Both the position numbers and the translations under genes were made by a program. Source: Mucilaginibacter sp. UBA5151 (GTDB taxonomy: Bacteria > Bacteroidota > Bacteroidia > Sphingobacteriales > Sphingobacteriaceae). Taken from it: a stretch of 57,704 bases of DNA. Under the pieces are notes generated by a model, which was not told the origin of the DNA, did no database searches, and was given only the letters and a program-made list of their open reading frames with translations. Within the stretch, counting starts at the first letter, position 1. Each line of letters starts with the position of its first letter. The stretch is taken from NCBI GenBank assembly GCA_002413785.1, contig DHXR01000023.1, positions 1 through 57,704 of the forward strand, written 5' to 3'. Positions 40,491 to 49,034 of the stretch are shown in pieces.

Positions 40491-41471
40491 CTACTCGATA
40501 AAGCTTTCCAGCAACTTAAATCCTTCCTTCGTTTCCAGTTGAACTTTGTCAATTGTTTTTGGCAGCAATATGCAATCGCCCATTTTTACCGGGTAATCCG
40601 AGCCATTGTGTTTAACTGTAAATTCACCTTCAACGCATACATAGATCACAAAAGAATCGAGTCCGGAATAATCCTTTTCGGTATTCTCAGTGAACTCCAT
40701 TAAATTGGTTGTGAAATACGGGCAGCTAACCAGCATAACCGTTTTGTTTTCTTCGGGCTGATAAGCTGTTTTATATTCGGGATAGTGCTTAAAATCAATG
40801 GCGGCAAGGGCTTCTTCGGTATGCAGCTCACGTTTGTTGCCTTTATCATCCACGCGGTCGAAATCATAAATGCGGTAGGTAATGTCTGATGTTTGTTGTA
40901 TTTCAGCAATCAGCAAACCTTTGCCGATGGTATGCACCCTACCTGCCGGTAAAAAGAAAACATCGCCGGCTTTTACATCTTCCTTATTTAAAATGTCTAT
41001 TAAATGGCCGCTGTTAAATTTTTCCAGGTATTCCTGTTCATTAAGTTCTTTGTTAAAACCGGCAATCAGCGTGGAGCCGGGGTCGGCTTCAATCACATAC
41101 CACATTTCTGTTTTACCAAAAGAGTTATGACGTTTTTTTGCCAGTTCGTCACCAGGGTGTACCTGGATAGAAAGGTCCTCATTGGCATCGATAAATTTCA
41201 CCAGCAGGGGGAAAACATTGCCAAAATGATCATATACCTTTTTTCCTACCAAATCGCCCTGATATTTCTCCAGCAATCCGGCCAGCGATTCGCCTGCAAG
41301 TTCGCCATTGGCAACCACAGACACATCAGACTTAACGCCCGATATTTCCCATGTTTCGCCGCAGTTGGGCAGGGTTCCAAAGTCTTTGTGCAGATACGTT
41401 TTTATTTTTTGGCCGCCCCATATTTTGTCTTTGTATATGGTTTTAAATTTTAATGGGTATAGTGATGGCAT
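40491..41471 (-). CDS. manA: Mannose-6-phosphate isomerase, class I
   Basis: A 326 aa cupin-type isomerase of mannose-6-phosphate and fructose-6-phosphate. Zn ligands lie in SIQVHPGDELAKKRHNS and FGKTEMWYVIE; FLPAGRVHTIGKG is the second half. MPSLYPLKFKTIYKDKIWGG is the usual opening. The length suits the short bacterial form. Confidence 0.9.
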   Translation of the reverse strand: MPSLYPLKFKTIYKDKIWGGQKIKTYLHKDFGTLPNCGETWEISGVKSDVSVVANGELAGESLAGLLEKYQGDLVGKKVYDHFGNVFPLLVKFIDANEDLSIQVHPGDELAKKRHNSFGKTEMWYVIEADPGSTLIAGFNKELNEQEYLEKFNSGHLIDILNKEDVKAGDVFFLPAGRVHTIGKGLLIAEIQQTSDITYRIYDFDRVDDKGNKRELHTEEALAAIDFKHYPEYKTAYQPEENKTVMLVSCPYFTTNLMEFTENTEKDYSGLDSFVIYVCVEGEFTVKHNGSDYPVKMGDCILLPKTIDKVQLETKEGFKLLESFIE

Positions 41472-41489
41472 GATGTTGATTTTTGATAC

Positions 41490-41831
41490 TTAATATGTGT
41501 TGATCAGTTCTTTTATTTGAGCTATTAATCCAAATAAATAGTCTTCTTTTATTGACCAGATTATGTTGTAATTAATCCCGAAATATCCATGAACTATTCT
41601 GTTTCTTAATCCTCTTATTTTATGCCAATCAATTTCTTCATTATTGTCCTTTAACTCATCTGGTAAGCGATTGGCAGCTTCACCTATAATTTCAAAATTT
41701 CTTATTACAGCGTCAATAGTTTTGCTATCTGCAATAAATTCGTCATAAGTTAAGGATTGTGTATATGTAATAATTTTTTCAGCACTTTCAAGTATATCTT
41801 CTAACAGAAGTTTTGGCTGACGTTTAGACAT
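41490..41831 (-). CDS. HepT-family toxin (DUF86)
   Basis: A 113 aa HEPN RNase. The active-site RX4HXY motif is R76-N-R-I-V-H81-G-Y83. It overlaps the end of the nucleotidyltransferase gene by eight bases. In characterised pairs MntA transfers AMP groups to a HepT tyrosine to silence it; Y83 is the equivalent position. Confidence 0.85.
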   Translation of the reverse strand: MSKRQPKLLLEDILESAEKIITYTQSLTYDEFIADSKTIDAVIRNFEIIGEAANRLPDELKDNNEEIDWHKIRGLRNRIVHGYFGINYNIIWSIKEDYLFGLIAQIKELINTY

Positions 41832-42114
41832 AAACTATTTCAGGTTCTATCACATTAAAATACTTCTGCTTAATACCGCCTCTTGAAACCAGGTCAACTT
41901 TGTGGTTAAGCTTTCGTTCCAATTCATCAGCCAGCGTTATAAACTCTATGCCTATCTTATCATTAAAATCAACAATAATATCAATATCACTGTTTATAGT
42001 AAAATCATTTCGAACTATAGAACCGAATAAGCCAATTGAAGCAATAGGATACTTCTTAACCAATTCGGGTTTAAGACCGGATAAAATATTTTTAATTTTA
42101 TTTAGATCAAGCAT
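41824..42114 (-). CDS. MntA-family nucleotidyltransferase antitoxin
   Basis: A 96 aa minimal nucleotidyltransferase: GLFGSIVRNDFTINSDIDII contains G31-S32, D43 and D45. Start 42114 is chosen from the domain and from a -7 box (TATATTTG, 42126-42119) four bases upstream; an open extension to 42210 would cross that box. It is first in the pair, with HepT overlapping. Confidence 0.85.
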   Translation of the reverse strand: MLDLNKIKNILSGLKPELVKKYPIASIGLFGSIVRNDFTINSDIDIIVDFNDKIGIEFITLADELERKLNHKVDLVSRGGIKQKYFNVIEPEIVYV

Positions 42115-42118
42115 AAAG

Positions 42119-42126
42119 CAAATATA
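42119..42126 (-). promoter_or_regulatory. -7 box of mntA-hepT pair
   Basis: TATATTTG on the minus strand with four bases before the ATG at 42114; predicts a leaderless transcript. A TTTG lies 11 bases further up, too close for a standard -33. Confidence 0.5.
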
Positions 42127-42369
42127 AAGCTTATCTGCAAATACAGCATTGGTTTTATTAAACAAAAAATCCTGCCAGGTTTTTGACGGGATTGCAATAT
42201 TATTATCCAATACAAGGTAACCTTATTTGCTAAATATATATTGTTTTGAAAGTCGCCATATTCTGCCCTGTCTGGCTTTGTAATCACAGCAAATGATAAT
42301 TTTTATTGGGATTTATTTTAAGAAGGATTGCAGTTTAGTTCTTTAGCGAATCGCTGAGTATTCTGTACT

Positions 42370-42588
42370 TTAAAGCTCATTAATCAAATCTCTTGCATTT
42401 TGTAGTTTTAATTTCCCTGCTCCAGCCATCTTAATTTCATCAATCGCTTCCTTTAAGTCATCAATTATCGAAGCATGATCCGGATGACCGGGCTTTTCTT
42501 CTATCTGAATGCCTAAGCGATGAGCAAGGTCAAAAATCAGCACATAATCTTTGGGGCTAATATTCTTCAACACTAATTCCATACTCAA
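42370..42588 (-). CDS. Small protein downstream of HicB-like gene
   Basis: A 72 aa helical protein, MSMELVLKNISPKDYVLIFD start, KLKLQNARDLINEL end. It follows the HicB-like gene by 35 bases in the same direction. It lacks HicA features (no G-S-H strand), so it is not the usual partner. Unknown family. Confidence 0.55.
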   Translation of the reverse strand: MSMELVLKNISPKDYVLIFDLAHRLGIQIEEKPGHPDHASIIDDLKEAIDEIKMAGAGKLKLQNARDLINEL

Positions 42589-42623
42589 AGTTATGGATTT
42601 TACATTAATGGTGCAAGCAAATA

Positions 42624-42800
42624 TTACCCGGCATTTATGATGATTTCTTTGTCGGTATCTAATATCAGCATTTGCGCATCAAACAAATTTGCTTTCAATT
42701 CTTCGATGGTTTTACCTTGAGATATTGCAGCTGGTACTTCTTCTATCTGACCAACGAAACAGCCGCTTTCACCAAGCTTAATAATTGCCGTAAACTTCAC
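42624..42800 (-). CDS. HicB-like antitoxin, GTG start
   Basis: A 58 aa HicB partial-RNaseH-fold protein: KFTAIIKLGESGCFVGQIEE and SQGKTIEELKANL are diagnostic. No ATG is available; GTG at 42800 fits the domain start and lies three bases after a TATATTTG box (42811-42804). No HicA toxin is adjacent; the next gene is an unrelated 72 aa protein. Confidence 0.75.
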   Translation of the reverse strand: MKFTAIIKLGESGCFVGQIEEVPAAISQGKTIEELKANLFDAQMLILDTDKEIIINAG

Positions 42801-42803
42801 AAT

Positions 42804-42811
42804 CAAATATA
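42804..42811 (-). promoter_or_regulatory. -7 box of HicB-like gene
   Basis: TATATTTG with three bases before GTG; predicts a leaderless transcript. It lies just past the icd terminator. Confidence 0.5.
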
Positions 42812-42823
42812 TGTAAAAATTAT

Positions 42824-42856
42824 AAAAAAAGTCCGCATAGTATCTACACGGACTTT
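42824..42856 (-). terminator. Intrinsic terminator of icd
   Basis: Minus strand: AAAGTCCG, 13-base loop, CGGACTTT and seven T in all. It lies 24 bases after the icd stop. Confidence 0.78.
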
Positions 42857-42879
42857 AAATTTGGCTCGAATCGGGACTA

Positions 42880-44109
42880 TTATTTCCCCAACTTCTTTTT
42901 CAAATTCTCGTCAATAGCTGCCAAAAACTCTTCGGTATATAAATAATCGGTACCGTGTTCAACTTTTGGTTTTATGGTGATGGCCAAATCTTTGGTCATT
43001 TTACCGCTTTCAACGGTTTCAACACAAACTTCTTCCAAAGCTTTGCAGAAACTGATCAGCTCCTTGTTGTTATCAAGTAAACCACGGAATTCCAAACCGC
43101 GTGTCCATGCAAAGATAGAGGCTATCGGGTTGGTTGATGTTGGTTTACCTGCCTGGTGTTCGCGGTAGTGGCGGGTTACCGTACCATGAGCCGCTTCAGC
43201 TTCCATAACGGTGCCATCGGGCGTAACCAAAACCGAGGTCATCAAACCTAAAGAGCCAAATCCCTGGGCCACGGTATCTGATTGTACATCGCCATCATAA
43301 TTTTTACAGGCCCAAACAAAGTTGCCATGCCATTTAAGGGCCGAAGCAACCATATCGTCAATCAGACGATGTTCGTAAGTAAGCTGATTAGCTTCAAACT
43401 CAGCTTTAAATTCCGTTTCATAGATGTCCTGGAAAATATCTTTAAAGCGACCGTCGTATTTTTTAAGGATAGTATTTTTGGTTGACAGGTATAAAGGCCA
43501 TTTTTTTAATAAAGCCTGGTTAAAGCAGGCACGTGCAAATCCGATGATAGATTCATCTGTATTGTACATGGCCATAGCCACACCGTCGCCTTTAAAATTA
43601 AAAACCTCAAATGATTGTTCTGTGCCGCCGTCTTCAGGCGTAAAGGTGATGGTAAGTTTACCTTTCCCTTTGGTCACAAAATCGGTTGCCTTGTACTGAT
43701 CGCCAAAAGCATGACGGCCAATACATATAGGGGCTGTCCAGTTTGGCACCAAACGAGGCACATTGTCCATTAATATAGGTTCCCGGAAAACAGTACCATC
43801 CAGAATATTACGGATAGTGCCGTTTGGCGATTTCCACATTTGTTTCAAATTAAATTCTTTTACACGCGCTTCGTCGGGCGTAATAGTTGCACATTTAATA
43901 CCTACGCCATATTTTTTTATGGCATTTGCAGCATCAACAGTAACCTGGTCGTTCGTCTCATCGCGATACTCAATTCCAAGGTCATAGTATTTGATATCAA
44001 TATCCAGGTACGGGAATATTAATTTGTCTTTGATAAACTTCCATATAATACGGGTCATTTCATCGCCATCCAGTTCAACTACGGGATTTTCTACTTTAAT
44101 TTTTGACAT
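42880..44109 (-). CDS. icd: NADP-dependent isocitrate dehydrogenase
   Basis: A 409 aa enzyme of the TCA cycle, of the eukaryote-like class II type: MSKIKVENPVVELDGDEMTR at the start, GTVFREPI, YDGRFKDIF, DDMVASALKWHGNFVWACKN and AAHGTVTRHYREH (substrate and cofactor site). The start at 44109 matches the family; the frame extends nine codons upstream. A -7 box TATATTTG lies at 44141-44134. Confidence 0.93.
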   Translation of the reverse strand: MSKIKVENPVVELDGDEMTRIIWKFIKDKLIFPYLDIDIKYYDLGIEYRDETNDQVTVDAANAIKKYGVGIKCATITPDEARVKEFNLKQMWKSPNGTIRNILDGTVFREPILMDNVPRLVPNWTAPICIGRHAFGDQYKATDFVTKGKGKLTITFTPEDGGTEQSFEVFNFKGDGVAMAMYNTDESIIGFARACFNQALLKKWPLYLSTKNTILKKYDGRFKDIFQDIYETEFKAEFEANQLTYEHRLIDDMVASALKWHGNFVWACKNYDGDVQSDTVAQGFGSLGLMTSVLVTPDGTVMEAEAAHGTVTRHYREHQAGKPTSTNPIASIFAWTRGLEFRGLLDNNKELISFCKALEEVCVETVESGKMTKDLAITIKPKVEHGTDYLYTEEFLAAIDENLKKKLGK

Positions 44110-44133
44110 TTTAATGCTTTTTTTAATCGGCAC

Positions 44134-44141
44134 CAAATATA
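44134..44141 (-). promoter_or_regulatory. -7 box of icd
   Basis: TATATTTG on the minus strand, 24 bases before the start codon at 44109. Confidence 0.5.
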
Positions 44142-44149
44142 TAAAATTG

Positions 44150-44215
44150 ATTGGTGAGTAGTGAGTGGTGAGCGGAGAGTTTTTATACTTTTCATTAACT
44201 ACTCACTACTCACCA
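44150..44215. repeat. Word-repeat inverted repeat upstream of icd
   Basis: Left arm TTGGTGAGTAGTGAGTGGTG, right arm ACTACTCACTACTCACCA: about 15 perfect pairs of GTGAGTA-type words with an AT-rich spacer. Confidence 0.65.
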
Positions 44216-44336
44216 TTCAATTAATCAACAATTATTCTCCCCCGATGTTGTAATTATAAACTTTGATGTTACTTTTATAAAATAAATAAATAAAAGACGG
44301 GTTATACCTGTTAATTAAACGCGCTATCGTTAAACT

Positions 44337-45050
44337 ATGATAAAATCCATCACAAAAACAACAATACTAACCCTTATTGTTTGCTGTACCACCCTGATAA
44401 CAAAAGCACAAGTCGGTTATGATTTTTCACATTATGAAATTGGTGTGGCCGCAGGGTTCGACCAGGTGTCGGGAGCGGCACAAACGCAGACGATGACGCA
44501 ATCCATTCATTTTAATTTAACCTACAATACTACGCCATATACCAATTTTGTTTTTGAAGCACAACTGGGACGATTAAGGGGCGGAGACTCATTGCATACA
44601 TCATCTGGCAGATATTTTAACAATGATTTCAGCGCTTTTATTTTCAGGGGGCAGCTGCAATTCGGCGAGTTTTTGGATTACGAACACAGCGCATTTAACA
44701 ACGCGGTCAAAAACTTATATATTTCCGCAGGCGCTGGTTATATAGTAAATCACATCACCCAAGTGAACAGGTATTCCATTCAAAATCTGGGACTTTATAC
44801 AGGAGGCTTGAATAGTAGTAATGAACCATTTATTCCGCTGCGTTTGGGATACGAGTTTAAAGTTTATAACCGTTACCAGCAGCCTGCCTTTAAAGTTGAC
44901 CTGGCTTACGAATACAATTTAGTATTCGGCGATGGCCTTGATGGTTTTACTACCGCCATGCACAATGAGGTTTATTCGCAATTCATTATCGGGATAAAAT
45001 TTGCTTTTGGCGGGGATATAGTTTCGTACAGAAAACAAATTCATTATTAG
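44337..45050 (+). CDS. Outer-membrane beta-barrel-like secreted protein
   Basis: A 237 aa protein with a signal peptide (ITKTTILTLIVCCTTLITKA). The mature part has alternating strands with aromatic ends, e.g. SIHFNLTYNTTPYTNFVFEA and FKVDLAYEYNLVF, and ends near FIIGIKFAFGG. The fold suggests a small outer-membrane barrel. The function is unknown. Confidence 0.65.
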   Translation: MIKSITKTTILTLIVCCTTLITKAQVGYDFSHYEIGVAAGFDQVSGAAQTQTMTQSIHFNLTYNTTPYTNFVFEAQLGRLRGGDSLHTSSGRYFNNDFSAFIFRGQLQFGEFLDYEHSAFNNAVKNLYISAGAGYIVNHITQVNRYSIQNLGLYTGGLNSSNEPFIPLRLGYEFKVYNRYQQPAFKVDLAYEYNLVFGDGLDGFTTAMHNEVYSQFIIGIKFAFGGDIVSYRKQIHY

Positions 45051-45181
45051 CGGTTACGGTTAAAAATATTTCGTAATTTATAATGATTATAAGATTGAAT
45101 TTGTAAAAAAACTTACAACAATTTATAATTAACTTTGATTAGTGACAAGGTTTTTAGGCTATAATCTATAAAACTAAAACT

Positions 45182-45604
45182 ATGAGCAAAGAAACATTTT
45201 ACCCCGGCTTTAACGATGAGGGTGAAGACAGGGACAAGACATTGAAAGATGACCTGAGCGAGACCATTGACCAGGAAGACCTGAGTTATAATGCTGAAGA
45301 AGACAGCTTTGAATACGATGTAAACAGCGACGACCCGGACTATGTACATCCAGACCCTTACAATACATCGGTAAAAAACGGGGAGGATATGAACTCAACA
45401 TATGATGAGGCAAACCCTTATGATGCTGTTGATGAGTATATCCCTAAAGAATCACTGGAAACAGATGTTGATAAATTGGGGATGCACATTGATAACGGCA
45501 AAATTGTGGAAGTTGACGTAACTGACCACGTGCTGGCCCATACCGCCGAAGACGACCGTGATGACCTGGATGAAGAAGGCTATCCGAAGAATGACAGGAG
45601 GTAA
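45182..45604 (+). CDS. Highly acidic hypothetical protein
   Basis: A 140 aa hydrophilic protein very rich in Asp and Glu (DEGEDRDKTLKDD; YDVNSDDPDYVHPDPY; EDDRDDLDEEGYPKNDRR), no signal peptide, probably disordered. I do not recognise it. It precedes a tandem repeat and pruA. Confidence 0.6.
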   Translation: MSKETFYPGFNDEGEDRDKTLKDDLSETIDQEDLSYNAEEDSFEYDVNSDDPDYVHPDPYNTSVKNGEDMNSTYDEANPYDAVDEYIPKESLETDVDKLGMHIDNGKIVEVDVTDHVLAHTAEDDRDDLDEEGYPKNDRR

Positions 45605-45605
45605 A

Positions 45606-45735
45606 GGTGAGATGTACAGATTTCAGATGTGCAGATGATAAATGTGCAGATGTGCAAATGGGTTGAAGAATTCCACATCCGCACATCCGCACATCCGCAC
45701 ATCCGCACATTCGCACATTCGCACATTCGCATATT
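45606..45735. repeat. 8-base tandem repeat and word-repeat inverted repeat
   Basis: The right part is seven consecutive 8-base units (four CACATCCG, then three CACATTCG), about 45673-45729. The left part has GTGCAGATGTGCAAATG words that are roughly complementary. The array directly precedes the pruA -7 box. A related GATGTGCAGATGTG stretch lies at 34905-34935. Confidence 0.75.
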
Positions 45736-45741
45736 AACTAT

Positions 45742-45749
45742 TATCTTTG
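45742..45749 (+). promoter_or_regulatory. -7 box of pruA
   Basis: TATCTTTG, 23 bases before the ATG at 45773. The -33 position falls within the last units of the 8-base tandem array. Confidence 0.5.
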
Positions 45750-45772
45750 CGGTGTAGTAACTGACAAATTTC

Positions 45773-47410
45773 ATGCTTAAAGGATTTTTTAACGTTCCTG
45801 CGCCGCAGAACGAGACTGTATTGAATTACGGCCTGCGCAGCGTGGAACGGGCGGAGCTCAGGGCCGCGCTGGACGCAGCACGCGCCCAACAGATTGATAT
45901 ACCCATGTACATTGGCGGCAATGAAGTGCGGAGCGGCAAAACCGCCCAAATCCGTCCGCCGCATGACCATCAGCACATATTAGCCACCTTTCACCAGGGT
46001 GATAAAAGCCATGTTGCCGCTGCTATCGATGCGGCATTGGCTGCAAAAGCCAATTGGGAAAACCTTCCCTGGGAACAAAGGGCGGCTATATTTTTAAAAG
46101 CCGCCGATCTGCTTGCCGGTCCATACCGGGCAAAAATAAACGCGGCCACCATGCTCGGTCAATCCAAAAATGCTTACCAGGCCGAAATTGACAGCGCCTG
46201 CGAGTTGATAGACTTTTTGCGCTTTAATGTGCAATACATGAGCCAGATCTACCAGCAGCAGCCACCAATATCAGGCAAAGGTGTGTGGAACCGTTTGGAA
46301 CAACGCCCGCTTGAAGGTTTCGTTTTTGCTTTAACCCCATTTAACTTTACAGCTATTGCCGGTAACCTCCCAACTTCTGCCGCCCTGATGGGCAATGTGG
46401 TGGTTTGGAAACCGGCCAATACACAAATATATGCGGCCAATGTGCTGATGCAGGTTTTTATAGAAGCAGGCGTTCCCGCCGGTGTTATCAACCTGGTGTA
46501 TGTTGACGGTCCTACCGCCGGAGAGGTGATTTTTAACCACCCCGATTTCGCGGGTATCCACTTTACCGGATCAACCGGCGTGTTTCAGAACATCTGGAAA
46601 ACCATCGGCAACAATATCCATAAATATAAAACCTACCCGCGCATAATTGGCGAAACCGGCGGCAAAGACTTTGTTTTAGCCCACGCAAGCGCTGATGCCG
46701 ATGTAGTGGCTACTGCCCTGGTTCGGGGAGCATTTGAATACCAGGGACAAAAATGCTCTGCAGCTTCAAGAGCCTATATTCCGGCTTCTTTGTGGCCTGC
46801 AGTTAAGGAAAAAATGCAACAGGACATGGCCTCATTCAAAATGGGTCCGGTTGAGGATTTTGAGAATTTTATCAATGCCGTAATTGATGAAAAATCATTT
46901 GATAAACTGGCTAAATATATTGATGCTGCCAAAGCTGATAAAAGTGTGGAAATTGTGGCCGGCGGCGGTTACAATAAAAGCAAAGGCTGGTTTATTGAAC
47001 CTACAGTAATAAAGGTTGATGACCCGTTCTATATTACCATGTGCGAAGAACTTTTCGGTCCGGTACTGAGCATTTACGTGTACGATGACAAAAAGTTTGA
47101 CGAGGTGCTGGACATTGTTGATAAAACATCCATCTACGCTTTAACCGGGGCCGTTATAGCCCGGGACAGGTATGCCATTGCTGAAGCTACCCACCGTTTA
47201 CGCAACGCTGCCGGAAATTTTTATATTAACGACAAACCAACCGGCGCCGTTGTAGGCCAGCAGCCATTTGGCGGCGCAAGAGGATCAGGCACCAATGATA
47301 AAGCAGGTTCAATGATCAACTTATTACGCTGGGTATCGCCACGCACCATTAAGGAAACATTTGATCCGCCGAAGAATTACAGGTACCCATTTTTGGATAA
47401 GGAGGTGTAG
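45773..47410 (+). CDS. pruA: L-glutamate gamma-semialdehyde dehydrogenase
   Basis: A 545 aa aldehyde dehydrogenase oxidising glutamate semialdehyde (from pyrroline-5-carboxylate) to glutamate in proline degradation. Catalytic Cys in YQGQKCSAASRAYIP; general-base Glu in IGETGGKDF; HFTGSTGVFQ in the Rossmann fold; QQPFGGARGSGTNDKAG near the end. The opening and the length fit the monofunctional PruA. No proline dehydrogenase is adjacent. Confidence 0.92.
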   Translation: MLKGFFNVPAPQNETVLNYGLRSVERAELRAALDAARAQQIDIPMYIGGNEVRSGKTAQIRPPHDHQHILATFHQGDKSHVAAAIDAALAAKANWENLPWEQRAAIFLKAADLLAGPYRAKINAATMLGQSKNAYQAEIDSACELIDFLRFNVQYMSQIYQQQPPISGKGVWNRLEQRPLEGFVFALTPFNFTAIAGNLPTSAALMGNVVVWKPANTQIYAANVLMQVFIEAGVPAGVINLVYVDGPTAGEVIFNHPDFAGIHFTGSTGVFQNIWKTIGNNIHKYKTYPRIIGETGGKDFVLAHASADADVVATALVRGAFEYQGQKCSAASRAYIPASLWPAVKEKMQQDMASFKMGPVEDFENFINAVIDEKSFDKLAKYIDAAKADKSVEIVAGGGYNKSKGWFIEPTVIKVDDPFYITMCEELFGPVLSIYVYDDKKFDEVLDIVDKTSIYALTGAVIARDRYAIAEATHRLRNAAGNFYINDKPTGAVVGQQPFGGARGSGTNDKAGSMINLLRWVSPRTIKETFDPPKNYRYPFLDKEV

Positions 47411-47488
47411 GTTGGTTCATGGTTCATAGTTGATAGTTCATGGCAGCTGCTGGTTTTCGGCTATGAACCATTAACTATGAACCATTAA
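47411..47488. repeat. Word-repeat inverted repeat between pruA and carbonic anhydrase
   Basis: GGTTCATGGTTCATAGTTGA and, on the right, CTATGAACCATTAACTATGA: complementary arms made of repeats of GTTCATAG/CTATGAAC words, between convergent genes. Confidence 0.7.
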
Positions 47489-48148
47489 CTATTTAAACCT
47501 AAACACGTTCTCCATATTGGCGTTGTCGTAGGCGCTAACCTTCATATCGGATATAATGCCGGTACTGAGGCTGTACACCCAGCCGTGGACGCCCAGGGGC
47601 TGCCCTATTTGCCAGGCGTTTTGTACTATCGATGTTTTACAGAGGTTGTAAACATTTTCAATCACATTGTATTCCACCAGGCGGTCGCAACGTTCATCCA
47701 TATCAGCGATCTGGTCGAGTTCTTTGGCGTGTAAACGATATACGTCTTTTATGTGCCGCAGCCAGTTGTCTATCAGGCCGAACTGCTGGTTACTGATGGC
47801 CGCAGTTACACCGCCGCAGCCATAATGACCGGTGACGATAACATGTTTTACCTTTAGTACATTCACCGCATAGTCGAGCACCGAAAGCATATTCATATCC
47901 GAATGGATCACCATATTGGCAATATTACGGTGTACAAAAATCTCTCCCGGGGCGGTATTGGTGATCTGGTTGGCCGGCACACGGCTATCGGCGCAGCCTA
48001 TCCACAAAACTGGCGGCGCCTGGCCTTTCGCCAGGTTAGTAAAATATTCAGGGTCGATCTTTAACGATTCTTCAACAAATTGCTTATTCCCTTCCAATAA
48101 ATTCTTGTATAAATTACTATTGGTGTCTTCTTCTATTTTAGCGCACAT
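47489..48148 (-). CDS. Beta-class carbonic anhydrase
   Basis: A 219 aa zinc enzyme hydrating CO2. Zinc ligands C52, H108, C111; the D54-R56 pair in CADSR activates water. GHYGCGGV and GWVYSLSTGII are typical. Cytosolic, no signal peptide. Single gene. Confidence 0.92.
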   Translation of the reverse strand: MCAKIEEDTNSNLYKNLLEGNKQFVEESLKIDPEYFTNLAKGQAPPVLWIGCADSRVPANQITNTAPGEIFVHRNIANMVIHSDMNMLSVLDYAVNVLKVKHVIVTGHYGCGGVTAAISNQQFGLIDNWLRHIKDVYRLHAKELDQIADMDERCDRLVEYNVIENVYNLCKTSIVQNAWQIGQPLGVHGWVYSLSTGIISDMKVSAYDNANMENVFRFK

Positions 48149-48228
48149 GGTATTTTATAGGGAATGGTTGATCATTTGAGGGCCAAGATAAATATTATTG
48201 TTGGAATGTTGGAATGTTGGGTAGTGTC

Positions 48229-48441
48229 TCAGTTTGAATTTATTTTATTTTTTGGAATAAATAGAATAATTACTCCAATTATTATGAGAATAAGAGATAT
48301 GAAATATGAATCTAAACCGATTCTTCCTGAATCTCCTTCTATTTCCGGGTCATTCAATTCCCGTAAAAAAATAAATAAAAGAACTCCAATTATTATAAAA
48401 AATGCACCAGCAATAACTCTAACTACTGTCCAAGACTTCAT
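48229..48441 (-). CDS. Small two-span membrane protein
   Basis: A 70 aa protein with two hydrophobic helices (about 7-26 and 47-62), separated by an acidic loop (ELNDPEIEGDSG), ending KNKINSN. The frame and hydropathy are convincing; the family is unknown. Confidence 0.6.
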   Translation of the reverse strand: MKSWTVVRVIAGAFFIIIGVLLFIFLRELNDPEIEGDSGRIGLDSYFISLILIIIGVIILFIPKNKINSN

Positions 48442-48457
48442 ATTATATTATTCGTAA

Positions 48458-48922
48458 CTATTCAGCCCCTAAGTTAGCAATTAAAGAGAGCGTATAGAAT
48501 ACTTGTTGACCAGATTTGATGGTTGTATCATTAACAATATAAGCCTGCCCAGCATTCATAGTACCGCTGAAGGTGCTCATAAATGCGCCCAGCAAACCGG
48601 CAAGCAGCAAACCCACCAGGCCGACAGGTAAAAAATTATTGATAACAGCCGGTAATATCCTCTCAAAATCTATGGAGCCTGTGGCATCCTTTAAATTCAT
48701 CTGGTGGTAAAATATCAAACCCAGCGCAGTAAGGCTGATGATCAGTGTATAACGGATAGGCAGCAGGATAATGTTTACAAAACCACTCATCTTACTGGCT
48801 TCTTCAGGCGAGCGGATCGACAATATTTTTTGCATATCGTAATTTGGCGCGGGGCCCGCCAGTGCGGCAAAAAAACCTTTAAAGGTCATCATCATAAAAA
48901 AGAGGCCGAGCCTGATAATAAA
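48458..48922 (-). pseudogene. Internal fragment of a sodium/solute symporter (SSS) gene
   Basis: The frame contains FKGFFAALAGPAPNYDMQKI, SKMSGFVNIILLPIRY and VGLLLAGLLGAFMSTFSGTM followed by NAGQAYIVND, the middle-to-late membrane core of an SSS-family transporter. Members usually exceed 450 aa; about 130 matching codons remain and both ends run into unrelated sequence. No function is expected. Confidence 0.72.
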
Positions 48923-49034
48923 TTAGCAAAGCACAACTAAAGCCACCTGTCAATTGACAATTAATTTTCGGAATTTGCTACTTTGAACAAAAGAATGTAA
49001 TTTGACCAAAAAATGATTTCAACCCAAACCATCC

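Noticed and set aside
45673..45729. Short regular repeats resembling a CRISPR array
   Set aside because: The units are 8 bases and directly adjacent with no spacers; no cas genes are nearby.
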